NCBI RefSeq assembly: GCF_907164915.1
Contig: NC_061865.1
Location: 57,618,587-57,682,586 of the forward strand
DNA from: Impatiens glandulifera
Lineage: Eukaryota; Streptophyta; Magnoliopsida; Ericales; Balsaminaceae
Length of the DNA stretch: 64,000 nt
Direction: 5' to 3'
Notes under the pieces: generated by a model
The model's input: only the letters and a program-made list of their open reading frames with translations
Database searches by the model: none
What the model was told of the DNA's origin: nothing
Position numbers and translations under genes: made by a program
Shown here: positions 51,285 through 62,821 of the stretch, in pieces
Numbering within the stretch: the stretch's first letter is position 1
Layout of the letters: the number at the start of each line of letters is the position of its first letter

Positions 51285-54200
51285 TCAATCCAATGACAAA
51301 CCCGCAAGCTGATCAACAGGGGCAGTTGTCCCACCACCAGATTGCTGCACATTCCTCAGCACATCCATAGCCTCAGCCACCTTAGCTTTCAGAGCCTCTG
51401 GAGCTTCAAGCAAGTGTAGAACTTCAGTCTGATCCATCTCCAAAAGCATTCCCGTTACCTTAGCTGCATTCTCAGGTTCCACATTTTCCACAAGTGGGTA
51501 AAGATTCTCTCCCAACATAGTTCTTTGATCTCCAAGTGAAGCATTTGCCAGAGCCGAAGCCAAAGCCTGAATCGGGATAGCCTGAGAAGAAGATAAATCA
51601 CGCAGAGGTGGTGGCAGCATACCACCACCACCCATGTCATAAGGCACGGACACCATTGATACGTCACCCATTCCTCTACCAGGTGGGTATCGGTTATAAC
51701 CCCCACGTCCTCTTGGCATCATCTGTAAGTAGTTAAATATAAGTTATAACCCAAAATGATCATATAAAACAAAGTCTAATATTAATTTAAAGAAATATAG
51801 ACAGACTTGCTGTTGTTGCATCATAGGCGGTTGGTTCTGCTGTAGAGGGACTGGTCCTACTGCCCGTCTACCTCCTGGACGCTGACCCTGTTGTCCTTGC
51901 GGAACCATTGGCATAAAGAAATTTGGCATCGGTCCTCCTCCAGGCCTCATACCTGGAACAAGTTGCTGCTGATACCCAAAACCAGGCTGGCAAAACGAAT
52001 CACCAATTCAAGATATTGAAAAGAATAAACAAAAAAAAGCATTGCGAGGTTAAAGCTCGTCTTGCATAAAAAAAAAGTAAGTTAAATGACTAAAATATCC
52101 TTTGTACTATTAAAATGTTATGGAAAAAAAAGCAAGGGTACTTTAGTATTTTGATAATAATATGGTTCATCAAACAGTAGATAGCACAATATTGAAAGAA
52201 AAAAACACAAAAAATCCCAACAACAAGATCAAGCATTGCGAGGTTAGAACTTGTCTTGCAAAAAATGTGGGTTAAATAACTAAAATCACAAGTAGTAGTA
52301 AAATGTTATGAAAAAAAAGTAAACTAAGGTAATTTGATATTTTGAAAATAATTCCGTTCATCCAGCAAAATAGAAAGAGTGATAAAAATTACTTGGGGAG
52401 GTATCATAGGTGGCGGGGCTTGTCCATAAAAGATTTGCTGACCGAGAGGCGGACCAGCTGGCGAGTAAATGGGCATGCGAGGAGGAGCCACAGATGGACC
52501 AATAGTTACTGGACGCATTTGTGCAAACTGTGCCTGCACAAACCAACACAAAGATTTACAACCAAAACAACAACAAAATAAGTGCTTATGCTCAGGTTCC
52601 CAGACAAATGACGTGCAAATGTTTATCTGACCAAAATACCCTCTCATTGATAACAAAATTACCTGGGGTTAATTCATTGTTGTGACTTTAGTGAAGATAA
52701 ATGTGGTTTTAGAAAAATTTACCTGCAACCTGGCCCTCCTGTCTTCTTTACGCTGTGCATGAGCAACATACAGTGGTTTGCTTACAATCATCTTCCCATT
52801 CATCTCCAGGAGCTACAAAGAGATCATAACTAGCTAGGTTAAGACTTAAGATCATCTACATTTTATACAAAATATGTCGTCAACAACATGAACTTACTGC
52901 TCTATTTGCCTCTTCAGGAGCAGAAAATGCAACAAATCCTGACCCTTTGCTTATCCCACTAGGCTCTCGCATAACCTGCTCAAGCCAAGATTAATAGGTC
53001 TTCAAATGAACATTATAAAAACGCTAGAAGTTCATTTTGATTACAAAACTTCACATAAAAGGCTCATTTTGCTATCTCAACTTGTTAAGTGGCGTCGTTT
53101 TGTTTCCTCAACTTTCAAAAATAACTCAAATAAGAAGATGCTTCCAACCCACCAGGCAGCTCAAGTGGCAGGAGAGTTTTGCCTAAAAGTCTTAAGATCT
53201 CGGGTTCAATTCTCACCCAGGTCACAAAAAAAAGATGCCTCCATTTATTGGTTAGCTTCTTTAAATTCTTAAATCTTACTTAATCTCAAGCCTTCAATAA
53301 AATATTTATTTTCTTGAAAGTTATGATATCAAAATGAGCTAATTTACTTCTAAAAAAAGAAATAGATACCAAATGCACCGAACCTTGTATGAAGTTATAG
53401 TACCATATGGAGCGAACAAATCTTTAAGCTCGTCATCACCAACACTATCATCCAAGTTCTTTATGTAAAGATTTAGCCCTAGAGATTTATCAGCCACCTC
53501 TTTCACACTCTGCTCAAATCGATTTTTCAATTCTTGCTCCCTTTCAGATTTCTTCTGAGCTTTTCCAACATACCATTCCTTATTATCAAACTTATTCCCA
53601 TTCAGAGATTCCACGGCTCGTGCAGCATCATCCGAATTCTCAAAGTTGACAAAGCCAAAGCATTTGGAAGTTCCATCAGCATCCCTCATGATTGCGACAC
53701 TAGTAATCGGTCCAAATTCACCAAATGTCTTCATCAGATCTTCTTCGGATGTTGAATCAGATAAATTCTTCACAAAGACATTAGTGAATTTCGCCTTGTC
53801 AACAGCTATGTCTCTTTCTTGTTTGCGAAGGAATGGACCGACATAAACTTGCTTGTCGTTCAATAGCATCCCGTTAAGCTTCACGATAGCTAACTGAGCA
53901 GCATCCTCACTATCATACTGAACGAAACCATAACCTTTGGATTGCCCAGATGGATCCGTAGCCACTTTGCATGAGAGGATAGTCCCGAATTGTGAGAAGG
54001 TGTCGTGTAATGCCTTGTGGTCAATTGACTTGTCCAGATTCTGCAATGAGAAAATGTGAGATATTGTCGAAATTAAAAACCAATGATACAACAACCGAAA
54101 AGAAAGAGAAAAAAATCAATGCATATCCCTTGCCTTAATAAAGATATTGCCAGACCCGCTTTTACGGTTGCTAGGATCGCGACGTGAGTACATTATTCTT

Positions 54201-55090
54201 ATAGGCTTTCCATTGAGAGGAGTGAAATTCAGCTGGTCAATTGCCCTAGCAGCTGTAAAAGGAAGATTTTCTTATTTTGTTAGCAAGCCAACATCAATCA
54301 GAGTTAGCCCTAAATACAAGGACCTCTAGATACATAATAGGCTGTTTTTGTATCAATTTTTATCTAGGTTTGTAAACAATTTGATCATAACAAAGAAACA
54401 AATCTCAATACCAATTTAAACATAGTCAAGAATGACTCATGATTTTGATTGAGAATCATGGATTTTCCCATCACACAATTCTTGCAAAACTCAAGCACAT
54501 TTAGTTTAGCTTCTCCAAGTATCCCTTTCTTTCCTTAAATACAACCAAACTTCCTTTGGTGATCTTCATTACCCATTGTCTAATATTAATCTCAAATCCT
54601 TAGTCATCAAGTATTGTTAAGGAAGTTTAAAAGCAGATGGATCATAATTGGATTTTATTAATTAAGACCAAGCAAACTACAGCCACATTAAACTAACTTC
54701 CAATAGGAAATTCACAAAATGTAATTAACACACATAAACCCTATTTCAATAACATCTTCCTATTCTCAATTATTAAATTAAAATTCTCATAGATATCAAC
54801 ATCATCTACAATAACCCATTAACATAAATCATCAATCTATAAGAACAGATCAATTTGAGAGATTTACCATCAATAGGATTGCTGTAATTGACATAACCAT
54901 AGCCAAGTGAACGGCGAGTTGCTAAATCCCTACAAACACGAACTGAGACCACCTGACCATATTGATTGAATACATCGTAGAGTTGTGAATCGGTCACACT
55001 CTGTTCAAGATCACCCACATAAAGTGAAGTCGTAACAAACTGATTACCACCAGTGTTCATAGCCTGAGGTTGAACCTGAACCTGTGCCAT
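51285..55090 (-). CDS. Polyadenylate-binding protein (PABPC type), eight exons
   Basis: Cytoplasmic poly(A)-binding protein that coats mRNA tails and links them to translation factors. Minus-strand exons: 55090-54868, 54252-54134, 54040-53384, 52975-52898, 52812-52723, 52533-52393, 51986-51807, 51722-51285. They join in frame to 641 residues, the usual size. Four RRMs follow in order: RNP2/RNP1 pairs [39 protein letters not shown] and LYIKNL/GSGFVAF (the last split by an intron). Then a Pro/Gln/Gly-rich linker and a C-terminal MLLE (PABC) domain with [20 protein letters not shown] chose ATG 55090 (MAQVQVQPQ); an in-frame ATG 15 codons upstream adds only a Phe-rich leader. Intron 2 has a GC donor (AAG|GCAAGG). 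Intron 3 contains a tRNA-derived SINE. It resembles Arabidopsis PAB2/4/8 in layout, but I cannot assign an ortholog. Confidence 0.95.
53150..53285 (+). mobile_element. tRNA-derived SINE head in PABP intron 3
   Basis: CAGCTCAAGTGG (about 53157-53168) fits the A box and GGTTCAATTCTC (about 53204-53215) the B box, spaced as in a tRNA. It lies antisense inside intron 3 (52976-53383). The 3' boundary and target duplication are not clear. Confidence 0.6.
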
Positions 55091-55460
55091 GAAGATAAAA
55101 AACAAAAAAAAAAACCCTAGTTTTTCCTTTTTCAACGCTTTTTCAGATTTTTTTTGGGAGAGTTTTTCTCTCTTCCCTCTCCTCTGATTATTGTAAACAA
55201 AGCCCTAGATATATTGCTAATAAGGACTGCGATTAAGATAAGACGAATCAAGAGAAAAAGAACGGATCTTTTTTTTTTTGTTTTGAAAATATAGATAATG
55301 AGGAGAGGGAAGGATAAAGAGAGATAGATTGTCGGAGATCCGACCGCCGGAAGAGGCGGCGGCGACAAAATAAACTGCTTAGAACAAGAAAGAGATAAGG
55401 TATGAAGAGAGAGAAAGAGAGAAGGAGGAAAGCTTTTGACTGCAAAATGCAGAATTTAAT
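55091..55460 (-). promoter_or_regulatory. PABP leader with A-rich tracts and telo-box
   Basis: Read on the minus strand, the leader contains several A runs (AAAAAAAATCTGAAAAAG, then GAAAAAGGAAAAAC) within about 80 bases of the start codon, then CTAGGGTTT (telo-box type) and a T run. A-rich leaders in animal PABP mRNAs bind PABP and repress it; the same role here is an inference. The GA/CT-rich region up to about 55440 looks like promoter and leader. Confidence 0.45.
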
Positions 55461-55873
55461 GGTGATGAGAGAGACGATCCAATGTAGTTGGATTCACGTT
55501 GAATTCATATGTGGGTCCCACTTATGATAATCTTAGCCGTTGGATTTTCAGAAAGTATCTGCTTTTATGTTGTTGGCGTTTAGGATTGCCACCTGGACAG
55601 CCAACCTGGCACTTACAAATTTACAGCGTATAGTTGACAGGTAATATTGTAATATTTACAGCAGGTTAATGGGTCGGGTATTATGGTTAAGTGGGCCGTT
55701 TGAACACCCACAGGCCCAAGACTTTGTGACTACTAGATTTATATTTATATATTAAAAAATATATATTATTTAAATAAATGAATTAATGTTATAAATGTTA
55801 ACATGTTATTTATTTATTATCATTATTTAATTAATAAAATATAATATATATATATAACTAATATTATTTGAAA
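55461..55873. other. PABP upstream spacer
   Basis: No gene. It includes 'atgggtcgggta' and two GGGCC-type motifs (about 55693 'gtgggccgt' and 55712 'caggcccaag') that could act as site II-like elements for PABP. The end is AT-rich up to the Helitron insertion. Confidence 0.4.
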
Positions 55874-56601
55874 CTAGCATTTAACCCGTGCATTTGCACG
55901 AGTAATAATATTAAAAATCGTAAAAAAAATTACGGATAACATTTTTAATTTTATTTTTAACCGTTTTAAGTTTATGGGTGGGTCAACCCACAATCCGACC
56001 CAAATATCTATTTCCTCAACATCATTATATATTAGTTAGTTAAAAAGTTGAACTTATATTAATATTAAAACGTCCCGCGTTTATCAAATTTGGTGTTGAA
56101 TTTAAAATATAAAGTCTTTGTAGCCTAGTTGGTTAAAGAGTTGTACTTGTTTTATTAGGTTGCAAGTTCGAAACATACCTCTAGCATTTTTAATTTTATT
56201 TTTAACTATTTTAAATTTATAAACGGGTCAACCCACAATCCGACCCAAATATCCAAATTAACCACAGCTCTCGACCCGGCAATCCGGACACTTTAAAAAT
56301 TAAGCATCATTATATATATATATATTAGTTAGTTAAAAAGTTGAACTTATATTAATATTAAAACATCCTGCGTTTATCAAATTTGGTGTTGAATTTAAAA
56401 TAAAAAGTCTTTATAGCCTAGTTGGTTAAAGAGTTGTACTTGTATTGTTATGTTGCAAGTTCGAAACATACCTTTAGCATTTTTAATTTTATTTTTAACC
56501 GTTTTAAATTTAAAAACGGGTCAACCCACAATCCGACCCAAGTATCCAAATTAACCACAGCTCTCGACCCGGCAATCCGGACACTTTAAAAATTAAACAT
56601 C

Positions 56602-56643
<42 letters not shown>

Positions 56644-58697
56644 TTAGTTAAAAAGTTGAACTTATATTAATATTAAAACGTCCCGCGTTTATCAAATTTG
56701 GTGTTGAATTTAAAATAAAAAAGTCTTTGTAGCCTAGTTGGTTAAAGAGTTGTACTTGTTTTGTTAGGTTGCAAGTTCGAAACATACCTCTAGCATTTTT
56801 AATTTTATTTTTAACCGTTTTAAATTTAAAAGCGGGTCAACCCACAATCCGACCCAAGTATCCAAATTAACCACAACTCTCGACCCGCAATCCGGACACT
56901 TTAAAAATTAAGCATCATTATATATATATATATAGATTAGTTAGTTAAAAAGTTGAACTTATATTAATATTAAAATATCCCGCGTTTATCAAATTTGGTG
57001 TTGAATTTAAATTATAAAGTCTTTGTAGCCTAGTTGGTTAAAAAGTTGTACTTGATTTGTTAGGTTGCAAGTTCGAAACATACCTCTAGCATTTTTATTT
57101 TTATTTTTAACCGTTTTAAATTTAAAAGCGGGTCAACCCACAATCCGACCCAAGTATCCAAATTAACCACAGCTCTCGACCCGGCAATCCAGACACTTTA
57201 AAAATTAAGCATCATTATATATATAAAGATTAGTTAGTTAAAAAATTGAACTTATATTAATATTAAAACGTCCCACGTTTATCAAATTTGGTGTTGAATT
57301 TAAAATAAAAAGTCTTTGTAGCCTAGTTGGTTAAAGAGTTGTACTTGTTTTGTTAGGTTGCAATTTCGAAACATATCTTTAGCATTTTTAATTTTATTTT
57401 TAACCGTTTTAAATTTAAAAACGGGTCAACCCACAATCCGACCCAAGTATCCAAATTAACCACAGCTCTCGACCCGGCAATCCGGACACTTTAAAAATTA
57501 AACATCATTATATATATATATATATATTAGTTAGTTAAAAAGTTGAACTTATATTAATATTAAAACGTCCCGCGTTTATCAAATTTGGTGTTGAATTTAA
57601 AATAAAAAAGTCTTTGTAGCCTAGTTGGTTAAAGAGTTGTACTTGTTTTGTTAGGTTGCAAGTTCGAAACATACCTCTAGCATTTTTAATTTTATTTTTA
57701 ACCGTTTTAAATTTAAAAGCGGGTCAACCCACAATCCGACCCAAGTATCCAAATTAACCACAACTCTCGACCCGCAATCCGGACACTTTAAAAATTAAGC
57801 ATCATTATATATATATATAGATTAGTTAGTTAAAAAGTTGAACTTATATTAATATTAAAATATCCCGCGTTTATCAAATTTGGTGTTGAATTTAAATTAT
57901 AAAGTCTTTGTAGCCTAGTTGGTTAAAAAGTTGTACTTGTTTTGTTAGGTTGCAAGTTCGAAACATACCTCTAGCATTTTTATTTTTATTTTTAACCGTT
58001 TTAAATTTAAAAGCGGGTCAACCCACAATCCGACCCAAGTATCCAAATTAACCACAGCTCTCGACCCGGCAATCCGGACACTTTAAAAATTAAGCATCAT
58101 TATATATATAAAGATTAGTTAGTTAAAAAATTGAACTTATATTAATATTAAAACGTCCCGCGTTTATCAAATTTGGTGTTGAATTTAAAATAAAAAGTTT
58201 TTGTAGCCTAGTTGGTTAAAGAGTTGTACTTGTTTTGTTAGGTTGCAATTTCGAAACATACCTTTAGCATTTTTAATTTTATTTTTAACCGTTTTAAATT
58301 TAAAAACGGGTCAACCCACAATCCGACCCAAGTATCCAAATTAACCACAGCTCTCGACCCGGCAATCCAGACACTTTAAAAATTAAACATCATTATATAT
58401 ATATAGATTAGTTAGTTAAAAAGTTGAACTTAGTTTAATATTAAAACATCTCGCGTTTATCAAATTTGGTGTTGAATTTAAAATATAAATCTTTGTAGCC
58501 TAGTTGGTTAAAGAGTTGTACTTGTTTTGTTAGGTTGCAAGTTCGAAACATACCTCTAGCATTTTTTATTTTATTTTTAACCGTTTTAAATTTAAAAGCG
58601 GGTCAACCCACAATCCGACCCAAGTATCCAAATTAACCACAGCTCTCAACCCGGCAATCCGGACACTTTAAAAATTAAGCATCATTATATATATAGA
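55874..58697 (-). mobile_element. Helitron made of nine ~295-bp tandem repeats
   Basis: On the minus strand the 5' end is TCTATATATATAATGATGCT (58697) and the 3' end has hairpin CGTGC-AAAT-GCACG (about 55889-55902) then CTAG (55877-55874). It is inserted precisely between A and T. The repeat boundary 'attagttagttaaaa' occurs at 56031, 56324, 56639, 56936, 57229, 57526, 57821, 58114 and 58407, giving units of 293-315 bp. Each unit carries a Helitron-like 5' end, while only one 3' end exists. Units starting 56639, 56936 and 57229 share private variants with 57526, 57821 and 58114, so a trimer of about 885 bp has been duplicated. There is no coding capacity. Confidence 0.88.
56114..58560 (+). 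promoter_or_regulatory. Nine tRNA-like A box/B box pairs in the Helitron repeats
   Basis: Each repeat unit contains TAGCCTAGTTGG (first at 56121-56132), an exact match to the A-box pattern, and 45 bases later GTTCGAAAC (first at 56166-56174), the B-box core. Spacing is that of a tRNA. In the units at 57229 and 58114 the B box has one change (TTTCGAAAC). The stems are too poor for a real tRNA. The pairs lie antisense to the Helitron. Whether they drive Pol III transcription is unknown. Confidence 0.6.
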
Positions 58698-59759
58698 TTT
58701 GATTATATGAAACTCTTAATAGAAAGAAACTAGGGTTGATTTTCAAATTCGTAAATTTAAAGTAGAAAAAATATTGATAAAATCTTGAAATTCTAAAAAG
58801 AATTTTTTTTATTAAATAAGTACATGTTCGTATAGAGGTGTGTTTAACAATGGGAGCAGACAAATATCATTATCAGTTACAATTCAATCATTTTTGATGA
58901 AGTATGAGCGGGGAAGAAGACGTGGAAAAAAGTAACATGACCTAAAAGGCAAATATGGAAATAACATGAAAGATTAAGAACGTCAATTGTATTATTTGTT
59001 TGTACTGTTGTTTGATTGGTATCATTTTAAAAGATTGTTGTTTGTCATCTTATAATAAAGTTAAAGTTTGTATAGTTTTAATTTTTGATCCTCCCATATT
59101 TTATATTTTTTTAATGAAATAGTGTTAAACAGTTTTAAAAAATAAAATTATTATTATTATTATTATTTTTAACACTTTCAATAATTTTTTTTTTATTTAA
59201 GAAACCGCCTCACCTCTAATTTAAATATACTTCTAGAGGTTGAGTCAAGTAATCTGTGTAATCTATGCACAATCTAAAATTATAAAAATAAAGTTATGTA
59301 AAAATTTAGTGATTTGAAAAATCATACCCTACCCTATTACACGAATTTACAACATTATATTTTCTTTACTTCTTTTTTCTTGCTTAAGCCTTACTTCAAA
59401 TTTAGCATAAAATACTAATTTAAATCATGTTCATTAATAATATAATATAATATTTTATAAAACATTATATATATACTGCCCTAAATTATTATGAAATGTT
59501 GATTAAAACTGCAATAAAATTTGATGGTAGATAATAATGTCTAAAATGGTCCACGTAACATTTATTCGTTTGTTTTATAACTTACATTCCTTTCGAAACT
59601 GAAGTAAATAAGAAAACAAAATAATAAGTTAAATTATATTCTAACTTAATGTCTTTCATTAAATAAGTGCTTACATTCCTCAAAACTCGTAAATAAAACG
59701 AGAAAATTACTTTTTCGTAAGTCATCTCTTTAAAGTGAGGTGAGGAATTAAAATTATAA
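58698..59759. other. AT-rich spacer between two Helitrons
   Basis: No gene or repeat end is recognised apart from a short ATT microsatellite near 59146-59168. Confidence 0.55.
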
Positions 59760-60220
59760 TCTATATATATCTAATGATGCTTAAGAAATAAAATGTTGGG
59801 TGATATTCACGCTCTCACCACATATCACATAGGTTTATCATATTTTATAAATGTTTCTCTCTCTTGACATAATTACTTATTCATAAATACTAATTTATCT
59901 CTCATACCATAATTATTAATTTATCTTTTCTAATTAATTTTTACTTTATTTTACTAATTTTTCTTTCCTAATTATACATATGATTTTTCTTCATTAACTT
60001 TATATAAACTTATATTTAATATTATATATATATATATTTATAATATACATAATAATACTATATATAATATATAATAACGTTTAAATAATTTATTAAACTT
60101 AAAATAAAATTACAAATTTTACTTTTATATTTATTTCTCTCTCATATTCATAATATACCTTCCTAATTAATTTCCGTTTTGTAACACTAATAATTAATTT
60201 ATTTTTTTATTTTTTTCCTC

Positions 60221-60251
<31 letters not shown>

Positions 60252-60429
60252 TCATATTTTCTTACACATCATTTTTATAATTTTTTTCATAAAATAAAAT
60301 TATAAATATTTTAATTTATTAAAAAATTAATATTAAGCGTTTCTCTCTCCTAAAATCTATATATATAGTATATTTTATCATTAATTTTATATAAATATAT
60401 TTTTTTTCTTCCTATTATCCTTCTATGAA

Positions 60430-60775
60430 TATTTATTATTTATACACTTAATTAATTAATTTTCTTTTATTCATTATATATTTTATCTATTATTAATTAA
60501 CAAGGATTAAATATTTATATATACATAAAATTTTAAATTCAATTTAAAAAATACAAGTGGTAATGGTTAAAGTGTTCACATATTTATTATTTATATAATT
60601 AATTAATTAATTTTCTTTTATTTATTATATATTTTATCTATTATTAATTAACAAGAATTAAATATTTATACATACATAAAATTTTAAATTAAATTCAAAA
60701 AACACAAGTGGTCTAATGGTTAAAGTGTTCACATTTCATATTAGAGACCAGAGTTCGAGTCTCAATTTACGCGAA
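60430..60775 (+). repeat. Duplicated ~150-bp unit with tRNA-like Pol III promoter
   Basis: Units at about 60430-60580 and 60582-60735 share 'attaattaacaag(g/a)attaaatattta', 'acataaaattttaaatt' and 'acaagtgg..taatggttaaag'. The second keeps an A box TGGTCTAATGG (60709-60719) and a B box GTTCGAGTC (60753-60761), spaced as in a tRNA; the first lost its B box. Downstream 60780-60960 is a small set of 'gagtgggtgaatttgtggtcga' and 'gtgtgagtccctacgta' repeats. Confidence 0.6.
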
Positions 60776-61034
60776 TTTATAAATGATTATGCATGTGGGT
60801 ATGAGTGGGTGAATTTGTGGTCGATGTGGATGGCATGTGTGAGTCCCTACGTAGTGAGTATGAGTGGGTGAATTTGTGGTCGACGAAAATGCGTATGTGA
60901 ATTTGTGATTAATGAAGAAGGCCAAAAGTAAGGGTAAGATGGCATGTGTGAGTCCCTATGTATTTGAGTCCCTACGTAAACGAAGATAATATATATAATA
61001 ATGTTTAAAAAAAATTTAGGGTGATATTTACCAA

Positions 61035-61920
61035 AATTTTACACATTTTATATAAATTTCTCATCAAATTCTCACAGTACAATTATCTCTCTTTTCTCTT
61101 TAGGAGGTGGGTGTCGACAACGGAAGAAAGACCAAAGAAAAATATTTGATCTTGATTTGAAGAAAAAACGGGAAGCGAATGAATACGAGGATTCAAAATT
61201 AAAAGGAAATCGCTGATTTCTCTACCTCCGTGGATTCTGATTTTTTTTAAAAAAAAATTAAAAAAAATTAATTTTTTATTTTTACACATTTTATATGATT
61301 TTCTAATCAAATTCTCACGGTTTATCAAATTCTCGCATTACATTTGTCTCTCCTTTCTCCTTATGTTTAGGTCTTTCTTAAATCGATACTCCTTTCTCTT
61401 TAGGTATATGTTGCATGAGAAGAGGAGGAGGGCGACGCCGACGTGATGGAGAAGAGCGACGATGATGCAACGGAGGAGGGCGACGATGATGCAAGAGAGA
61501 CATAAAGGAAAATATTCGATCTTGATTTGAAAAAAAAATGAGAAGCGAATGAAGACGAAGATTCGAAATCAAGAGTAAGACGAGTATTCTCTGTCTCCGT
61601 AGATTTAGAAAAGAAAATATTTTTTTTATTTTTATTTTTGCACATTTTTTATGAATTTCTCATCAAATTCGTCTCTCCTTTCTTCTTAGGTCTAGGTATT
61701 TCTTAAATTGACTCTCATTTCTCCTTAGGTATAAGTAGCACGATAAATGGAGGTGGGCAACGACGATGCGACGAAGGAGGGCGACGACGACGTAAGAGAG
61801 ACCTAGAAGAAAAAATTCGACTTGATTTGAAGAAAATTGGGAAGCAAAACAAGACGATGATTTGAAATCAAGAGGAACCCGGTAATTCTCTTTCTCCAAA
61901 GATTTAAATTTTTTTTATAT
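61035..61920. repeat. Three tandem ~230-350 bp units with GA-rich cores
   Basis: Units start at about 61040, 61280 and 61637 with 'cacattttatat...ttctcatcaaattc', then 'gtctctcctttct..ttaggt', a GACGACGATG-rich core, 'ttcgatcttgatttgaagaaaa', 'gattc(g)aaatcaagag' and 'ctccgtagatt'. The frames through them recur between units but are broken differently and have no family resemblance, so I treat them as repeat sequence. Confidence 0.7.
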
Positions 61921-62821
61921 TATTAATTTTTTTTCTATAACAAAACCTAATAAGATATTTTATAAGAAAACTATAAATAAAATTATATTTTAATGAATAA
62001 TATTAATTTTTTAATTATTTTTATATATATAATACAAAAATATAATAAATATTATATATATATTTATATATATATAAATAATACAAAATATATTTAACTC
62101 TATATTTTGATATGTTTTAAATAATTGATAAATATTTATTAATTTAATTTATAATATTATTATAAATATATATATTTTTTATATAAAATATTATAAAATT
62201 GAATTTTTTTTTAATAAAAATAATAATTAATGATATTGTTTAACCAAAATAAAATTATATATATAATAATATATATATATATATATAGTTTTGAAACAAG
62301 AGTTTTATGGTGTTTGACGTAAAAAAGATGGTTCAATATTATTTTTTAATAGACATTTCACATATATTATAATTAATATTTTGACTTTTAATGTATAATA
62401 AATTATTTTTGAAATTTTTGAGAGGATATAATGAAGCTGAAATAATTATGTACAAAAAAGAAAAAAAATACAAACATATTTTCCTCAAATATTATTTTCG
62501 CCAATTTAAGATAGTGGGATAATTCACGTTAATTTTTTTTAATTAAATTAATAAAACATAAAAACTAAATTTTTGAATAAATGACCATATTTGTATTATT
62601 TTATTTTAGTTATATTTTAAAAAAAAAATTATAAAGAAAAATTATAATAAATTTGAGATTAGATAACTTCACAAAATATTAATAAAAATAGAAATGTGAA
62701 AGAATATACCCACAATATGAAAACCGTTAATATAGTATAGAGTGTGATAAAATTATTTTAATATAGAAATTTTAATTTTTTTTATAAATTGTCTGTTTGC
62801 ATTACACGAAAATTATGCTAG

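Larger units (their letters stand above)
59760..62821 (+). mobile_element. Helitron-like element with internal tandem repeats
   Basis: The 5' end TCTATATATATCTAATGATG (59760) resembles the Helitron family at 25625 and 58697; the 3' end is 'gcattacacgaaaattatgctag' with CTAG at 62818-62821 followed by T, and A precedes the 5' TC. The 3' hairpin is weak. A second 5'-end-like segment ('atatatataataatgttta' then 'gggtgatattta') begins near 60990, echoing 'gggtgatattcac' at 59799. There is no Rep/helicase gene. Confidence 0.6.

Noticed and set aside
55132..55445. Minus-strand frames upstream of the PABP start
   Set aside because: Low-complexity Ser/Leu/Phe peptides from a CT-rich promoter and leader. 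They do not join to PABP by a needed splice.
56031..58697. CRISPR-like array
   Set aside because: The repeats are ~295 bp and contiguous without spacers, with Helitron ends, in a plant nuclear context.
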